Notes: generated by a model not told the origin, from the letters alone. A stretch of 23,622 bases of DNA from Arthrobacter sp. PM3 (GCF_003352915.1 NZ_CP022314.1:2375052-2398673), one strand, 5' to 3'; shown: positions 1 to 7,766, counted from the first letter of the stretch. A program made the numbers and translations.

Positions 1-261
1 GTGTCCTGGCGTGTTCTGCTCGAGGACGCCGGCGCGGTCCAATCGATGTCCCGCAAGGGCAACTGCTACGACAACGCGGTCATGGAGAACTTCTTCGGCC
101 ACCTCAAGGAAGAACTCTTCCACCATGCCCGGTTCCCCGGCACCGACGCCCTGGCAACGGCCCTGAACGAGTACATCCGCTGGTACAACACCGAAAGAAT
201 CTCAACAAAACTCAAAGGCCTGAGCCCGGTCCAATACCGCGCCCAGACCCTCGCAGCTTAG
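1..261 (+). CDS. IS3-family transposase (orfB) C-terminal fragment, cut by window edge
   Basis: This is the C-terminal end of an IS3/IS150-type DDE integrase-fold transposase, which cuts and joins element ends. The 5' part lies outside the window, so the apparent GTG at base 1 is not the true start. The segment SMSRKGNCYDNAVMENFFG followed by HLKEEL is the conserved block carrying the catalytic Glu (about residue 29 of the visible part). YIRWYNTERISTKLKGLSP is the typical C-terminal motif of the family. The stop is TAG at 259-261. A likely right inverted repeat follows within 15 bases, so the element ends just outside the gene. Whether the full element is intact cannot be judged from here. 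Confidence 0.9.
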   Translation: MSWRVLLEDAGAVQSMSRKGNCYDNAVMENFFGHLKEELFHHARFPGTDALATALNEYIRWYNTERISTKLKGLSPVQYRAQTLAA

Positions 262-274
262 GCTGTAACCAACC

Positions 275-299
275 AGTCCAACAATCGGGGACCAGTTCA
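275..299 (+). repeat. Probable right terminal inverted repeat of the IS3-family element
   Basis: The segment lies directly after the transposase stop and ends in ...GGACCAGTTCA. Read on the other strand it begins TGAACTGGTCCCCGATTG, which has the TG...CA terminal form of IS3-family ends. The left end is not in the window, so the match between the two ends and any target duplication cannot be tested. Confidence 0.6.
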
Positions 300-310
300 C
301 GTCGAACGTT

Positions 311-650
311 GGGCATCATGGCAACATGTCCAAGGGAACGGCCCAGGAACGGACATGTCCTGCCGGGCACGGTCCGCTGCACCGGGGGACATGCTCAGCG
401 GTGGGCTCAAGGAATGGGCATACGCCCCAAGTGTCCAGCGCCCAGGCCACGCACTGGACATGCTCCTCGTTGGGAGCCAATCCAGTGGCGCATGTCCAGC
501 GGCTGAGCCAACAACCGGGCATGTCCCTTGCTCGAAACCGGGCCAGTGGCGCATGTCCAGCGGCGGAGCCAACAACCGGGCATGTCCCTTGCTCGAAACC
601 CGGCCAGGGGCGCACGGCCAGCGGGGGAGTCTAAGGCTGGGCATGTCCCG
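311..650. repeat. Phased CATG-decamer array, block 1
   Basis: Most of the stretch between the IS end and the membrane-protein gene consists of decamers of the form RRRCATGYYY, some degenerate. They start at about 311, 322, 351, 388, 417, 427, 456, 490, 519, 551, 580, 612 (decayed) and 641. GGACATGTCC at 351-360 is a perfect palindrome. Spacings are mainly 29 and 32 bp, with close pairs 10-11 bp apart (311/322, 417/427). From 482 the array becomes a true tandem repeat with a 61-bp period. The last copy (641-650) lies inside the 3' end of the neighbouring minus-strand gene. No convincing gene was seen in 262-630. Confidence 0.8.
482..650. repeat. 61-bp tandem repeat, two near-identical units plus a decayed third
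   Basis: Units begin at 482, 543 and 604, exactly 61 bp apart. The first two differ at only a few positions and each carries two GCATGTCC cores 29 bp apart. The third unit is degraded in its first core (CGCACGGCC) but keeps the second (GGGCATGTCC at 640-649). The whole unit is conserved, unlike a CRISPR repeat with unique spacers. Confidence 0.85.
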
Positions 651-1284
651 TGGTGGTGGGGTTGTCGGCCGAACGCTTGCGTCCCATGAACGCGGCCGCA
701 CCGCCGGCTGCGAGGCTCAGCACCAGAAGCACCCAGCCCGCCACGGTGAGCGCAGACGCCAGCGCGACCTGACCGCCGTCGACCGTGCCGGCTGACATCA
801 TGCCGTCAATCGCTGCGTTACCCCACAGCCTGACCACCACGAAAAGCAGGGGCAGCGCCCACAATGCCCAGCGCAGTCCTTTCCGCGCCACGTTCGTACC
901 GATCAGCAGCAGCCAGGTGAAGCCGAAGATGAGCGGGAAGAGCGTGCCGGCCGTCTTGTGGACATAGTTCAGCTGGCCGACGGCGTCGGCGTCCATGGCC
1001 CCGCGCAACTGCCCCACGAACCCCTGGTCGAAGCCGCCCACCAGCGAATCCGGCATGGCGAGGCCGCCCGACAACTGGGTGAGCTGGTTGAGGGTGAGCA
1101 GGTGCAGGTACCAGAACAGGAACAGGCTGGCCACGACCCCGGCAATGACGATCAGGTTGCTGTTGCCCTGTGCCTTCTGCGGTGTCCGGCTGGTGGTCGG
1201 ATTGATCACCGGGGGGAGGTGGTGCTGGGGGACCGCCGCATTGGCGCCATGCTTCTTGATCCGCTGCGCGGGTGTCTTGGCCAT
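631..1284 (-). CDS. Conserved four-helix membrane protein of unknown function
   Basis: This 217-residue protein has a basic, proline-containing cytoplasmic N-terminus (about 1-40) and four likely membrane helices at about 44-64, 112-131, 138-155 and 174-199. It ends in a short charged tail. A region of about 45 residues between helices 1 and 2 (QLTQLSGGLAMPDSLVGG) may be extracytoplasmic. I recognise no catalytic motif and assign no function. I chose the ATG at 1284 (MAKTPAQR) because GATAAT sits six bases upstream on the minus strand, the geometry of a leaderless actinobacterial transcript. A longer reading to 1338 would run through that promoter. The last codons (TGHAQP) come from a copy of the CATG decamer array, so the C-terminus may have been shaped by the repeat. 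It is divergent from the phosphatase gene, with starts 77 bp apart. Confidence 0.75.
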   Translation of the reverse strand: MAKTPAQRIKKHGANAAVPQHHLPPVINPTTSRTPQKAQGNSNLIVIAGVVASLFLFWYLHLLTLNQLTQLSGGLAMPDSLVGGFDQGFVGQLRGAMDADAVGQLNYVHKTAGTLFPLIFGFTWLLLIGTNVARKGLRWALWALPLLFVVVRLWGNAAIDGMMSAGTVDGGQVALASALTVAGWVLLVLSLAAGGAAAFMGRKRSADNPTTTGHAQP

Positions 1285-1290
1285 GGCTCC

Positions 1291-1296
1291 ATTATC
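1291..1296 (-). promoter_or_regulatory. -10 element (GATAAT) for the membrane-protein gene, leaderless geometry
   Basis: On the minus strand GATAAT is followed by six bases and then the ATG at 1284. Transcription would therefore start at or next to the start codon. No Shine-Dalgarno sequence precedes that ATG. Confidence 0.5.
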
Positions 1297-1348
1297 GCCC
1301 GTCCGGCGCGGCCGCCGGCGCCGGCTGTTCACTGCCAACCGGCGCCGA

Positions 1349-1354
1349 TAGTCT
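1349..1354 (+). promoter_or_regulatory. -10 element (TAGTCT) for the phosphatase gene, leaderless geometry
   Basis: TAGTCT fits TAnnnT and is followed by exactly seven bases and then GTG at 1362. This is the spacing expected for a leaderless mRNA. GATAGT, two bases upstream, is an alternative reading of the same element. Confidence 0.45.
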
Positions 1355-1361
1355 GGAACGC

Positions 1362-2219
1362 GTGACCGAACTAGGAAAACACCGGCTTGGCCGGCACAGC
1401 ACCGCAGATCTTGACCCGTCGCTGGATGACTACCAGCTCGCCGAGGCCCTGGTCCGCGAGGCCGGCACGCTGGCGCTTCTGATGCGGCAGGCAGGGCTCG
1501 AGGGCAAGCAGAAGACCTCGGTCTCGGACGTCGTTACGGCCGCCGACCACGCCGCCGAGTCCTACGTTCTGGAACAGCTCCGGCGATGCCGTCCGGACGA
1601 CTCCGTTCTGGGCGAGGAGGGCGCGTCCGTGCTTGGCAGCAGCAGCCGGACCTGGGTCATTGATCCGGTCGACGGGACGTACAACTTCCTGCACGGATCC
1701 ACCTACTGGTGCTCGGCCCTTGCCCTGAAGGATTCGTCCGGCGCCGGTCTCGGCGCAGTCTTCCAGCCCGAGGAGGACAAACTCTGGATTGGCGGGACCT
1801 CCCGGGGCGCAACGCTCAACGGCGAAAAGCTGGCCACGTTCCGTCCCGACGCATCCGGAGGTAAGGGTCGGTCCGAGACTCCGGTTTCGGACCTGGGCGC
1901 GGCAACCTACATCCACCCGACCTGGCTCGCGGACCCGATGTGTGCCATGCCGTGGCACGCGGCAGCGACGTCGGCGGCTGCGCTGCGCATGTTCGGGTCC
2001 GGGTCCTGCGACCTCAGCCGCGTGGCCGACGGCGAACTCGGCTGCTGGTTCCAGCACAGCTGCCCGGAGTGGGACTGGCTGCCCGGCAAGGCCATCGTCG
2101 AGGCGGCCGGCGGCGCGACCGACGTCGTGCGGGTCAACGGCCTCGACTGGTTCATCGCCGGAGGCACGACGGCGGTCCGTCAGTTGCGTGCGGCCCTCCT
2201 GTCAGGTTCTGTCGGCTAA
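1362..2219 (+). CDS. Inositol-monophosphatase-family Mg2+-dependent phosphatase
   Basis: A 285-residue sugar/polyol phosphate phosphatase of the IMPase superfamily. Visible family features, numbered from the GTG at 1362, are SDVVTAADHAAE at 55-66, the metal-binding GEE at 84-86, the signature DPVDGTYNF at 101-109 (metal ligands D101 and D104) and the C-terminal PEWDWLPGKAIVEAAGG (D238 is the third metal ligand). All catalytic positions are present and the length is normal, so the enzyme should be active. Substrates in this family include inositol phosphates, histidinol phosphate (HisN) and other phosphoesters. The sequence does not decide between them, and no his or inositol genes are nearby. 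A start at 1272 is possible but would run through the promoter. The GTG at 1362 fits a leaderless start. Confidence 0.88.
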   Translation: MTELGKHRLGRHSTADLDPSLDDYQLAEALVREAGTLALLMRQAGLEGKQKTSVSDVVTAADHAAESYVLEQLRRCRPDDSVLGEEGASVLGSSSRTWVIDPVDGTYNFLHGSTYWCSALALKDSSGAGLGAVFQPEEDKLWIGGTSRGATLNGEKLATFRPDASGGKGRSETPVSDLGAATYIHPTWLADPMCAMPWHAAATSAAALRMFGSGSCDLSRVADGELGCWFQHSCPEWDWLPGKAIVEAAGGATDVVRVNGLDWFIAGGTTAVRQLRAALLSGSVG

Positions 2220-2244
2220 GGTTCGCCGCTGCCGCCCCGCCGCG

Positions 2245-2680
2245 GAGCATGCCCATTCTTTGACGCCGTCTCCGCGGGGCATGCTCGTTTCATGGTGCAG
2301 CCTCGGGACATGCTCAATTTTCAGGGCAGTTGCGTCGGAACATGCTCATTCCTCGCAGCGAGGGGCGGACATATAGGGATCATGCCCTGTGGCTACGAGC
2401 AGCAGAGGGCATGCTCATTCCCTAATGCAACGACCGAGGGACATGCTCATCCTTCGAGGCCGGGCGCGGGCATGCGGGCAGCGCGGCCGTGGCTCCCGGC
2501 GCGGCAGGGGACAGGCTCATTCCTCCGTGCCACGACCGTGAGGCATCATCGGTCAATGGCTCAGCCGTGGGACATGCTCCCTTTTCGGCGGAGGAGGCGC
2601 GGAGCATGCTCATTCCCTGCGGGGAGCCGCGGACATGTGGGGATTATGTCCAGTGGCTGCGGGGAACGGAGAGCATGTCC
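2245..2680. repeat. Phased CATG-decamer array, block 2
   Basis: The 511 bases between the phosphatase gene and pcrA carry about 16 RRRCATGYYY-like decamers. They start at 2245, 2277, 2306, 2338, 2367, 2378, 2407, 2439, 2468, 2509, 2541, 2570, 2602, 2631, 2642 and 2671. Successive spacings are 32, 29, 32, 29, 11, 29, 32, 29, 41, 32, 29, 32, 29, 11 and 29 bp. GAGCATGCTC at 2602-2611 is a perfect palindrome. Many copies continue as CATGCTCATTCC. The 29/32 alternation gives the same 61-bp unit as block 1. I found no gene in this stretch. Confidence 0.82.
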
Positions 2681-2714
2681 CCCAGGGGCGGACACGGCTG
2701 TCAGCGGCACCGCC

Positions 2715-2720
2715 TAGACT
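2715..2720 (+). promoter_or_regulatory. -10 element (TAGACT) for pcrA
   Basis: TAGACT fits TAnnnT and ends ten bases before the ATG at 2731. This predicts a leader of only a few bases or none. No ribosome-binding sequence lies between it and the start. An overlapping TAGATA at 2721-2726 could serve the ATG at 2737 instead. Confidence 0.4.
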
Positions 2721-2730
2721 TAGATACACC

Positions 2731-5250
2731 ATGGATATGTTGTTTGACCCTTACGCCGACGGACACTTCCACGCTGCCTCGAAGGCAACGGCTGGCCAGA
2801 AAACGCCTGCCGGGACGGGCTTGGCGGGGCTGGAACCCGGGGCGGGCTTCGACCCCTACGGCAACGGCCCGCACGGCGGCAACCCCCATGGCGGCTGGGA
2901 CCGTCCGCAGCTTCCCGACGCCGGCGAGCTCCTCGAAGGCCTGAACCCGCAGCAGGAGGAAGCGGTCAAGCACGCCGGCAGCGCCCTGCTGATCGTGGCC
3001 GGTGCAGGGTCCGGCAAGACCCGGGTGCTCAGTAACCGGATCGCCTACCTGATCGCCACGGGCCGGGCGCACCACGGCGAGATCCTGGCCATCACCTTCA
3101 CCAACAAGGCCGCGGCCGAAATGCGGGAACGGATCGAGGCGTTGGTCGGCGGCCGGGCCAAGACCATGTGGATCTCCACCTTTCACTCCTCCTGCGTCCG
3201 GATCCTGCGCCGCGAGGCCAAGAACGTCGGGCTCAACTCCAATTTCTCGATCTACGACTCCGCGGACTCGCTGCGCCTGATCACGCTCGTCGCCAAGAAC
3301 CTGGACCTCGACCCCAAGCGCTTCGCGCCCAAGGCCATCCAGCACAAGATTTCCGCGCTCAAGAACGAACTCATCGACGACGACTCCTACGCCTCCAGCG
3401 CCAACTACAACGATCCTTTCGAACAGGCCGTCGCCGAGGTCTTCAAGGGCTACACCCAGCGGCTGCGCCAGGCCAACGCGATGGACTTCGATGACCTGAT
3501 CGCGCAGACCGTCTACATGTTCCGGGCGTTCCCGGCGCTCGCAGACTCCTACCGGCGCCGCTTCCGGCACGTTCTCGTGGACGAATACCAGGACACCAAC
3601 CACGCCCAGTACGCCCTGGTGCGCGAGATCGTCGGCGAAGGCCCCGAAGCCTCCGAACTGACGGTCGTGGGCGACTCCGACCAGTCCATCTACGCCTTCC
3701 GCGGCGCGGACATCCGCAACATCGTGGAGTTCGAGAAGGACTACCCGGACGCCCGGACCATCAAGCTCGAACAGAACTACCGCTCCACCCAGACCATCCT
3801 CAGCGCCGCCAACTCGGTGATCTCCCGCAACCCGAACCGGCCCGAGAAACGGCTCTGGACGGCCGAGGGCGACGGCGAGAAGATCGTCGGCTACGTCGGC
3901 GAGAACGAGCACGACGAGGCCCAGTTCATCGCCAAGGAAATTGACCGGTTGCAGGACGAGGGCAACCTGCGCCCCGGCGACGTCGCCATTTTCTACCGCA
4001 CCAACGCCCAGTCCCGGTCCATCGAAGACGTTCTGGTGCGCGTGGGCCTGCCATACAAGGTGGTCGGCGGCACCCGCTTCTATGAGCGCAAGGAAATCAA
4101 GGACGCCCTCGCCTACCTCCGGGTCCTGGTCAACCCGGACGACGACGTCAACCTCCGCCGGATCCTCAACGAACCCAAGCGCGGCATTGGCGACCGCGCC
4201 GAGGGCGCCGTCGCTGCTCTCGCCGAGCGGGAGCGCTCCTCCTTCATAGCCGCCGCGCGGCGCGCCGACGAGGCCCCCGGCATGGCGACCCGCTCCGTCA
4301 ATGCCGTGCTCGGATTCGTGAAACTCCTCGACGACCTCGCCGAAGTGGCCTCCGGGTCCGGCGCGGCGGCGGCCCTGGAAGCGGTGCTCGAACAGACCGG
4401 ATACCTGGCCGCGCTGCGCTCCAGCACCGATCCGCAGGACGAATCGCGCGTGGAGAACCTCGCCGAACTCGTCGCCGTCGTGCGTGAATACGAACGCGAC
4501 AACCCCGAAGGCTCCCTCGGCGCCTTCCTGGAACAGGTCTCCCTGGTGGCCGACGCCGACCAGATCCCGGATGCCCCCGGGGCAGATATCGACGCAGCAG
4601 TCGCCGAGGCCAAGCGCCTGGGCGTGGTCACGCTCATGACCCTGCACACGGCCAAGGGGCTGGAATTTCCGGTGGTGTTCCTCACCGGCATGGAGCACGG
4701 GCTGTTCCCGCACCAGCGATCGGCGACGGACCCCAAGGAACTGGCCGAGGAGCGCCGGCTGGCCTACGTGGGGCTGACCCGCGCCCGGAAGCGGCTCTAC
4801 CTGACCCGGTCCGAGGTCCGGAGCATGTGGGGGCAAAGCCAATACAACCCGGCCAGCCAGTTCATCGAGGAGATCCCGGCCGAACTCGTCGAGTGGAAGC
4901 GCGAAGGCGCCAGCCGCCAGGGCGGCGGCTGGGGGAGTGGCGCCGCAATCGGGTCCAGCCGCTACGGCGGATCCTTCTGGGGCGCCGGAACGGCGCGCGG
5001 CGCCGGCACCGGCCCCTCCGCTGGCTTCAACGCCGATGTCCCGGCCGCCGTGGCCAAGAACAGGGTCCAGCCGCAGAAGGAAATCGTCGCCGTCAGTGTC
5101 GGGGACAAGGTCAACCACACCAGCTTCGGCAACGGCACGGTCCTGGCCGTGGAGGGCGCCGGGGACAAGACGGTCGCCAAGGTGAAGTTCGACGTCGGCG
5201 AGAAACGGCTGCTCCTGCGTTACGCGCCGCTAACCAAGCTGGACGCGTAG
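2731..5250 (+). CDS. pcrA: ATP-dependent 3'-5' DNA helicase PcrA/UvrD (UvrD1)
   Basis: An 839-residue superfamily 1A helicase, acting in nucleotide-excision and transcription-linked repair and in clearing recombinase from DNA. Motifs appear in order: Q motif LNPQQEEAV (71-79), Walker A GAGSGKT (91-97), Ia AITFTNKAAAEM (120-131), Ib STFHSSCVRIL (149-159), II DEYQDT (284-289), III GDSDQSIYAFRGAD, IV EQNYRST, V TLHTAKGLEFPVVF (about 637-650) and VI LAYVGLTRARKRLY (about 677-690). After a Gly/Ala-rich linker there is a C-terminal Tudor-like domain (about 785-839, VGDKVNHTSFGNGTVLAVEG), which in the family contacts RNA polymerase. The first 70 residues are a Gly/Pro-rich, probably disordered extension holding two copies of FDPY. 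The start at 2731 (MDMLFDPY) was chosen from the promoter geometry; 2737 is an alternative. The gene is monocistronic, with a terminator 92 bp after the stop. Confidence 0.96.
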   Translation: MDMLFDPYADGHFHAASKATAGQKTPAGTGLAGLEPGAGFDPYGNGPHGGNPHGGWDRPQLPDAGELLEGLNPQQEEAVKHAGSALLIVAGAGSGKTRVLSNRIAYLIATGRAHHGEILAITFTNKAAAEMRERIEALVGGRAKTMWISTFHSSCVRILRREAKNVGLNSNFSIYDSADSLRLITLVAKNLDLDPKRFAPKAIQHKISALKNELIDDDSYASSANYNDPFEQAVAEVFKGYTQRLRQANAMDFDDLIAQTVYMFRAFPALADSYRRRFRHVLVDEYQDTNHAQYALVREIVGEGPEASELTVVGDSDQSIYAFRGADIRNIVEFEKDYPDARTIKLEQNYRSTQTILSAANSVISRNPNRPEKRLWTAEGDGEKIVGYVGENEHDEAQFIAKEIDRLQDEGNLRPGDVAIFYRTNAQSRSIEDVLVRVGLPYKVVGGTRFYERKEIKDALAYLRVLVNPDDDVNLRRILNEPKRGIGDRAEGAVAALAERERSSFIAAARRADEAPGMATRSVNAVLGFVKLLDDLAEVASGSGAAAALEAVLEQTGYLAALRSSTDPQDESRVENLAELVAVVREYERDNPEGSLGAFLEQVSLVADADQIPDAPGADIDAAVAEAKRLGVVTLMTLHTAKGLEFPVVFLTGMEHGLFPHQRSATDPKELAEERRLAYVGLTRARKRLYLTRSEVRSMWGQSQYNPASQFIEEIPAELVEWKREGASRQGGGWGSGAAIGSSRYGGSFWGAGTARGAGTGPSAGFNADVPAAVAKNRVQPQKEIVAVSVGDKVNHTSFGNGTVLAVEGAGDKTVAKVKFDVGEKRLLLRYAPLTKLDA

Positions 5251-5341
5251 CGGCAGACCGGCCGGCGCCGCCACCGGCGCGTACGTTACGCACGGGCCGC
5301 CGTGCCCCGGCGCCGCCGGTCAGGGCGCCCTTTTGCACCCC

Positions 5342-5367
5342 AAAAACCGCGTAATCTAGCGGTTTTT
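5342..5367. terminator. Intrinsic terminator after pcrA, bidirectional in form
   Basis: Perfect 9-bp stem AAAAACCGC (5342-5350) / GCGGTTTTT (5359-5367) with an 8-base loop. The A-run on the left and the T-run on the right make it a rho-independent terminator in either direction. It isolates pcrA from sucCD. Confidence 0.8.
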
Positions 5368-5464
5368 CTACGCTACATAGAATAGTGTCCTTACTCACAT
5401 AACGGGTACTCTGGGACGGGCTGGTCCGATCGAAGGACTAGAGTTCCCAGAGGAGCATTGCGCC

Positions 5465-5518
5465 GTGTGGCTCGTTTCCAAGCTTGTCGCAGGGTGCGTT
5501 TATTCCGCAGCCCGGTAA
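5465..5518 (+). CDS. Possible 17-residue leader peptide upstream of sucC
   Basis: AGAGGAG at 5449-5455 is a strong ribosome-binding sequence that does not serve sucC. Nine bases later GTG opens a 17-codon frame (WLVSKLVAGCVYSAAR after the start) ending in TAA at 5516-5518, 60 bp before the sucC start. It could be a regulatory leader or chance. No run of one codon type indicates amino-acid sensing. Confidence 0.25.
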   Translation: MWLVSKLVAGCVYSAAR

Positions 5519-5578
5519 CCGTGAATACGCGGGGTCCGGCTGTACAGAAACTACTTCGACGTAGAAGGACACTAAACC

Positions 5579-6748
5579 GTGGACCTGTTTGAATATCAGG
5601 CGCGCGATATGTTCGAGGCGCACGGTGTACCCGTGCTTGCTGGCATCGTGGCGCACACCCCTGAAGAAGCAAAGGCAGCTGCCGAGAAGATCGGCGGCGT
5701 AACTGTCGTCAAGGCACAGGTTAAGGTCGGTGGCCGCGGCAAGGCTGGCGGCGTTAAGGTCGCCAAGACTGCCGATGAGGCGCTGGAACACTCCACCAAC
5801 ATCCTCGGCATGGACATCAAGGGCCACACCGTCAACAAGGTGATGATTGCCCAGGGTGCGGACATCGCCGAAGAATACTACTTCTCCGTCCTGCTGGACC
5901 GGGCCAACCGCAACTACCTGGCGATGTGCTCGGTTGAGGGCGGCATGGAAATCGAGCAGCTCGCCGTCGAACGCCCGGAAGCCCTGGCCAAGATCGCGAT
6001 CGACCCGGCCGTCGGCATCGACCAGGCCAAGGCCGACGAAATCGTCGCCGCCGCCGGTTTCGCTGAGGAGCTGCGCGGCAAAGTCGCCGCCGTCATCCTC
6101 AAGCTCTGGGACGTCTTCAAGAAGGAAGACGCCACCCTCGTGGAGGTCAACCCGCTGGTCAAGACCGGCGCCGGTGACATCGTCGCGCTCGACGGCAAGG
6201 TCTCCCTGGACGAGAACGCCGACTTCCGCCACGTGCACCACGCACAGCTGGAAGACAAGGACGCAGCTGACCCGCTCGAGGCCAAGGCCAAGGCCCAGGA
6301 CCTGAACTACGTCAAGCTGGACGGCGAAGTGGGCATCATCGGCAACGGCGCCGGCCTTGTGATGTCCACCCTCGACGTCGTCGCCTACGCCGGCGAAAAC
6401 CACGGCAACGTCAAGCCCGCCAACTTCCTGGACATCGGCGGCGGAGCCTCCGCCGAGGTTATGGCAGCGGGCCTTGACGTCATCCTGGGCGACGAGCAGG
6501 TCAAATCCGTGTTCGTGAACGTCTTCGGCGGCATCACCGCGTGCGACGCCGTCGCCAAGGGCATCGTCGGTGCGCTGGCAGAGCTCGGTTCCTCCGCGAA
6601 CAAGCCTCTGGTTGTCCGCCTTGACGGCAACAACGTCGACGAAGGCCGCCGCATCCTGACCGAGGCCAACCACCCGCTGGTTACCCTGGCCGCCACCATG
6701 GACGAGGGCGCCGACAAGGCTGCCGAGCTCGCCAACGCCGCTAAGTAA
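5579..6748 (+). CDS. sucC: Succinyl-CoA ligase (ADP-forming) beta subunit
   Basis: A 389-residue TCA-cycle enzyme subunit that, with SucD, interconverts succinyl-CoA and succinate with substrate-level phosphorylation of ADP (or GDP). The N-terminus [19 protein letters not shown] is typical. An ATP-grasp domain fills about residues 1-225 with the nucleotide/Mg site VEVNPLV (E189, N191). The C-terminal ligase domain shows GNGAGLVM at 255-262, NFLDIGGGA and NVFGGI at 314-319. Length is normal and no key residue is missing. The start is GTG at 5579, with GAAGGA about ten bases upstream. sucD follows 12 bp later, so the two are one operon with their own promoter in the preceding 210 bp. Codon use is strongly C-biased, as expected for a highly expressed gene. 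Confidence 0.97.
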   Translation: MDLFEYQARDMFEAHGVPVLAGIVAHTPEEAKAAAEKIGGVTVVKAQVKVGGRGKAGGVKVAKTADEALEHSTNILGMDIKGHTVNKVMIAQGADIAEEYYFSVLLDRANRNYLAMCSVEGGMEIEQLAVERPEALAKIAIDPAVGIDQAKADEIVAAAGFAEELRGKVAAVILKLWDVFKKEDATLVEVNPLVKTGAGDIVALDGKVSLDENADFRHVHHAQLEDKDAADPLEAKAKAQDLNYVKLDGEVGIIGNGAGLVMSTLDVVAYAGENHGNVKPANFLDIGGGASAEVMAAGLDVILGDEQVKSVFVNVFGGITACDAVAKGIVGALAELGSSANKPLVVRLDGNNVDEGRRILTEANHPLVTLAATMDEGADKAAELANAAK

Positions 6749-6760
6749 AGGGACGCGACA

Positions 6761-7663
6761 ATGTCTATCTACCTCAACAAAGACTCCAAGGTCATCGTTC
6801 AGGGCATCACCGGCGGCGAAGGCACCAAGCACACCGCCCTGATGCTCAAGGCCGGCACCAACATTGTGGGCGGCGTCAACGCCCGCAAGGCCGGCACCAC
6901 GGTCCTGCACGGCGAGAACGAAATCACCGTCTTCGGCACCGTCAAGGAAGCCATGGCCGAGACCGGCGCCGACGTCTCGATCGTCTTCGTTCCGCCGGCC
7001 TTCACCAAGGACGCCGTCGTTGAAGCCATCGAAGCCGGCATCGGCCTCGTTGTGGTCATCACCGAAGGCGTGCCGGTCCAGGACTCCGCCGAGTTCTGGG
7101 CACTGGCCCAGTCCAAGGTCGACGCCGACGGCAAGCAGGTCACCCGGATCATCGGACCGAACTGCCCCGGCATCATCACCCCGGGCGAGGCCCTGGTCGG
7201 CATCACCCCGGCCAACATCACGGGCAAGGGCCCCATCGGCCTGGTCTCCAAGTCGGGCACCCTGACCTACCAGATGATGTACGAACTGCGCGACCTCGGC
7301 TTCTCCACCGCCATCGGCATCGGCGGCGACCCGATCATCGGCACCACCCACATCGACGCCCTGGCAGCATTCGAAGCCGACCCGGAGACGAAGGCGATCG
7401 TCATGATCGGCGAAATCGGCGGCGACGCCGAAGAACGTGCGGCCGACTTCATCAAGGCCAACGTCACCAAGCCGGTTGTCGGCTACGTGGCCGGCTTCAC
7501 CGCCCCGGAAGGCAAGACCATGGGCCACGCCGGCGCCATTGTCTCCGGTTCCGCGGGCACCGCCCAGGCCAAGAAGGAAGCCCTCGAGGCTGCCGGCGTC
7601 AAAGTCGGCAAGACGCCGTCCGAGACCGCCAAGCTCCTGCGCGAAGTCTACGCAGCCCTCTAG
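6761..7663 (+). CDS. sucD: Succinyl-CoA ligase alpha subunit
   Basis: A 300-residue partner of SucC. It carries the CoA-binding Rossmann domain ([15 protein letters not shown] near the N-terminus), the middle motif [14 protein letters not shown], and the active-site loop [12 protein letters not shown]256 of that loop would be the histidine phosphorylated during catalysis. Length is standard. The start is ATG at 6761 preceded by AAAGGGACG. It is the second gene of the sucCD operon, 12 bp after sucC. The next gene is convergent, with a large hairpin between. Confidence 0.97.
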   Translation: MSIYLNKDSKVIVQGITGGEGTKHTALMLKAGTNIVGGVNARKAGTTVLHGENEITVFGTVKEAMAETGADVSIVFVPPAFTKDAVVEAIEAGIGLVVVITEGVPVQDSAEFWALAQSKVDADGKQVTRIIGPNCPGIITPGEALVGITPANITGKGPIGLVSKSGTLTYQMMYELRDLGFSTAIGIGGDPIIGTTHIDALAAFEADPETKAIVMIGEIGGDAEERAADFIKANVTKPVVGYVAGFTAPEGKTMGHAGAIVSGSAGTAQAKKEALEAAGVKVGKTPSETAKLLREVYAAL

Positions 7664-7689
7664 GCACTGCGTCAGTCAAGCGTTACACC

Positions 7690-7750
7690 AACGCGGGGTC
7701 ACTTTCGGCCCATTCCACCGGGTGGGATGGGCGATAAGTGACCCCGCGTT
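7690..7750. terminator. Long composite hairpin between convergent genes (terminator or palindromic repeat element)
   Basis: The outer arms are a perfect 15-bp inverted repeat (7690-7704 with 7736-7750, AACGCGGGGTCACTT and its complement). Inside, 7708-7719 pairs with 7721-7732 with one G-T wobble. The whole 61-bp element folds into one nearly continuous hairpin. It lies 27 bp after the sucD stop and 17 bp before the stop of the convergent SRPBCC gene, fitting a two-way terminator. There is no T-run. The symmetry and size also fit a dispersed REP/MITE-like palindrome. Confidence 0.7.
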
Positions 7751-7766
7751 GTGCGTTTAAGCCGGT

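Larger units (their letters stand above)
5251..5578. other. pcrA-sucC intergenic region
   Basis: These 328 bases hold a GC-rich hairpin (arms GGCGCC at 5309-5314 and 5324-5329, followed by CTTTT), a clear intrinsic terminator at 5342-5367, and then an AT-richer promoter and leader region for sucCD. Several TAnnnT hexamers occur (TAGAAT 5378-5383, TACTCT 5408-5413, TAGAGT 5439-5444), but none has a convincing -35 partner, so the sucC promoter is not pinned. A possible 17-codon leader reading frame lies at 5465-5518. Confidence 0.6.

Noticed and set aside
482..650. CRISPR array: the 29/32 alternation and 61-bp period match a type I repeat-plus-spacer length
   Set aside because: Whole 61-bp units are conserved, with no constant 29-base repeat and unique spacers. 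In block 2 only about 10-14 bases are shared. No cas genes are nearby.
297..701. Open frames on both strands within repeat block 1
   Set aside because: They translate the tandem CATG repeats, lack ribosome-binding sites and resemble no protein.
2701..5118. 805-codon open frame on the minus strand opposite pcrA
   Set aside because: Its protein is low-complexity Gly/Val/Asp-rich sequence typical of antisense reading of C-biased codons. pcrA has every helicase motif in the other strand.
5438..7528. 696-codon open frame on the minus strand opposite sucCD
   Set aside because: Antisense shadow of two well-recognised genes; no family features.
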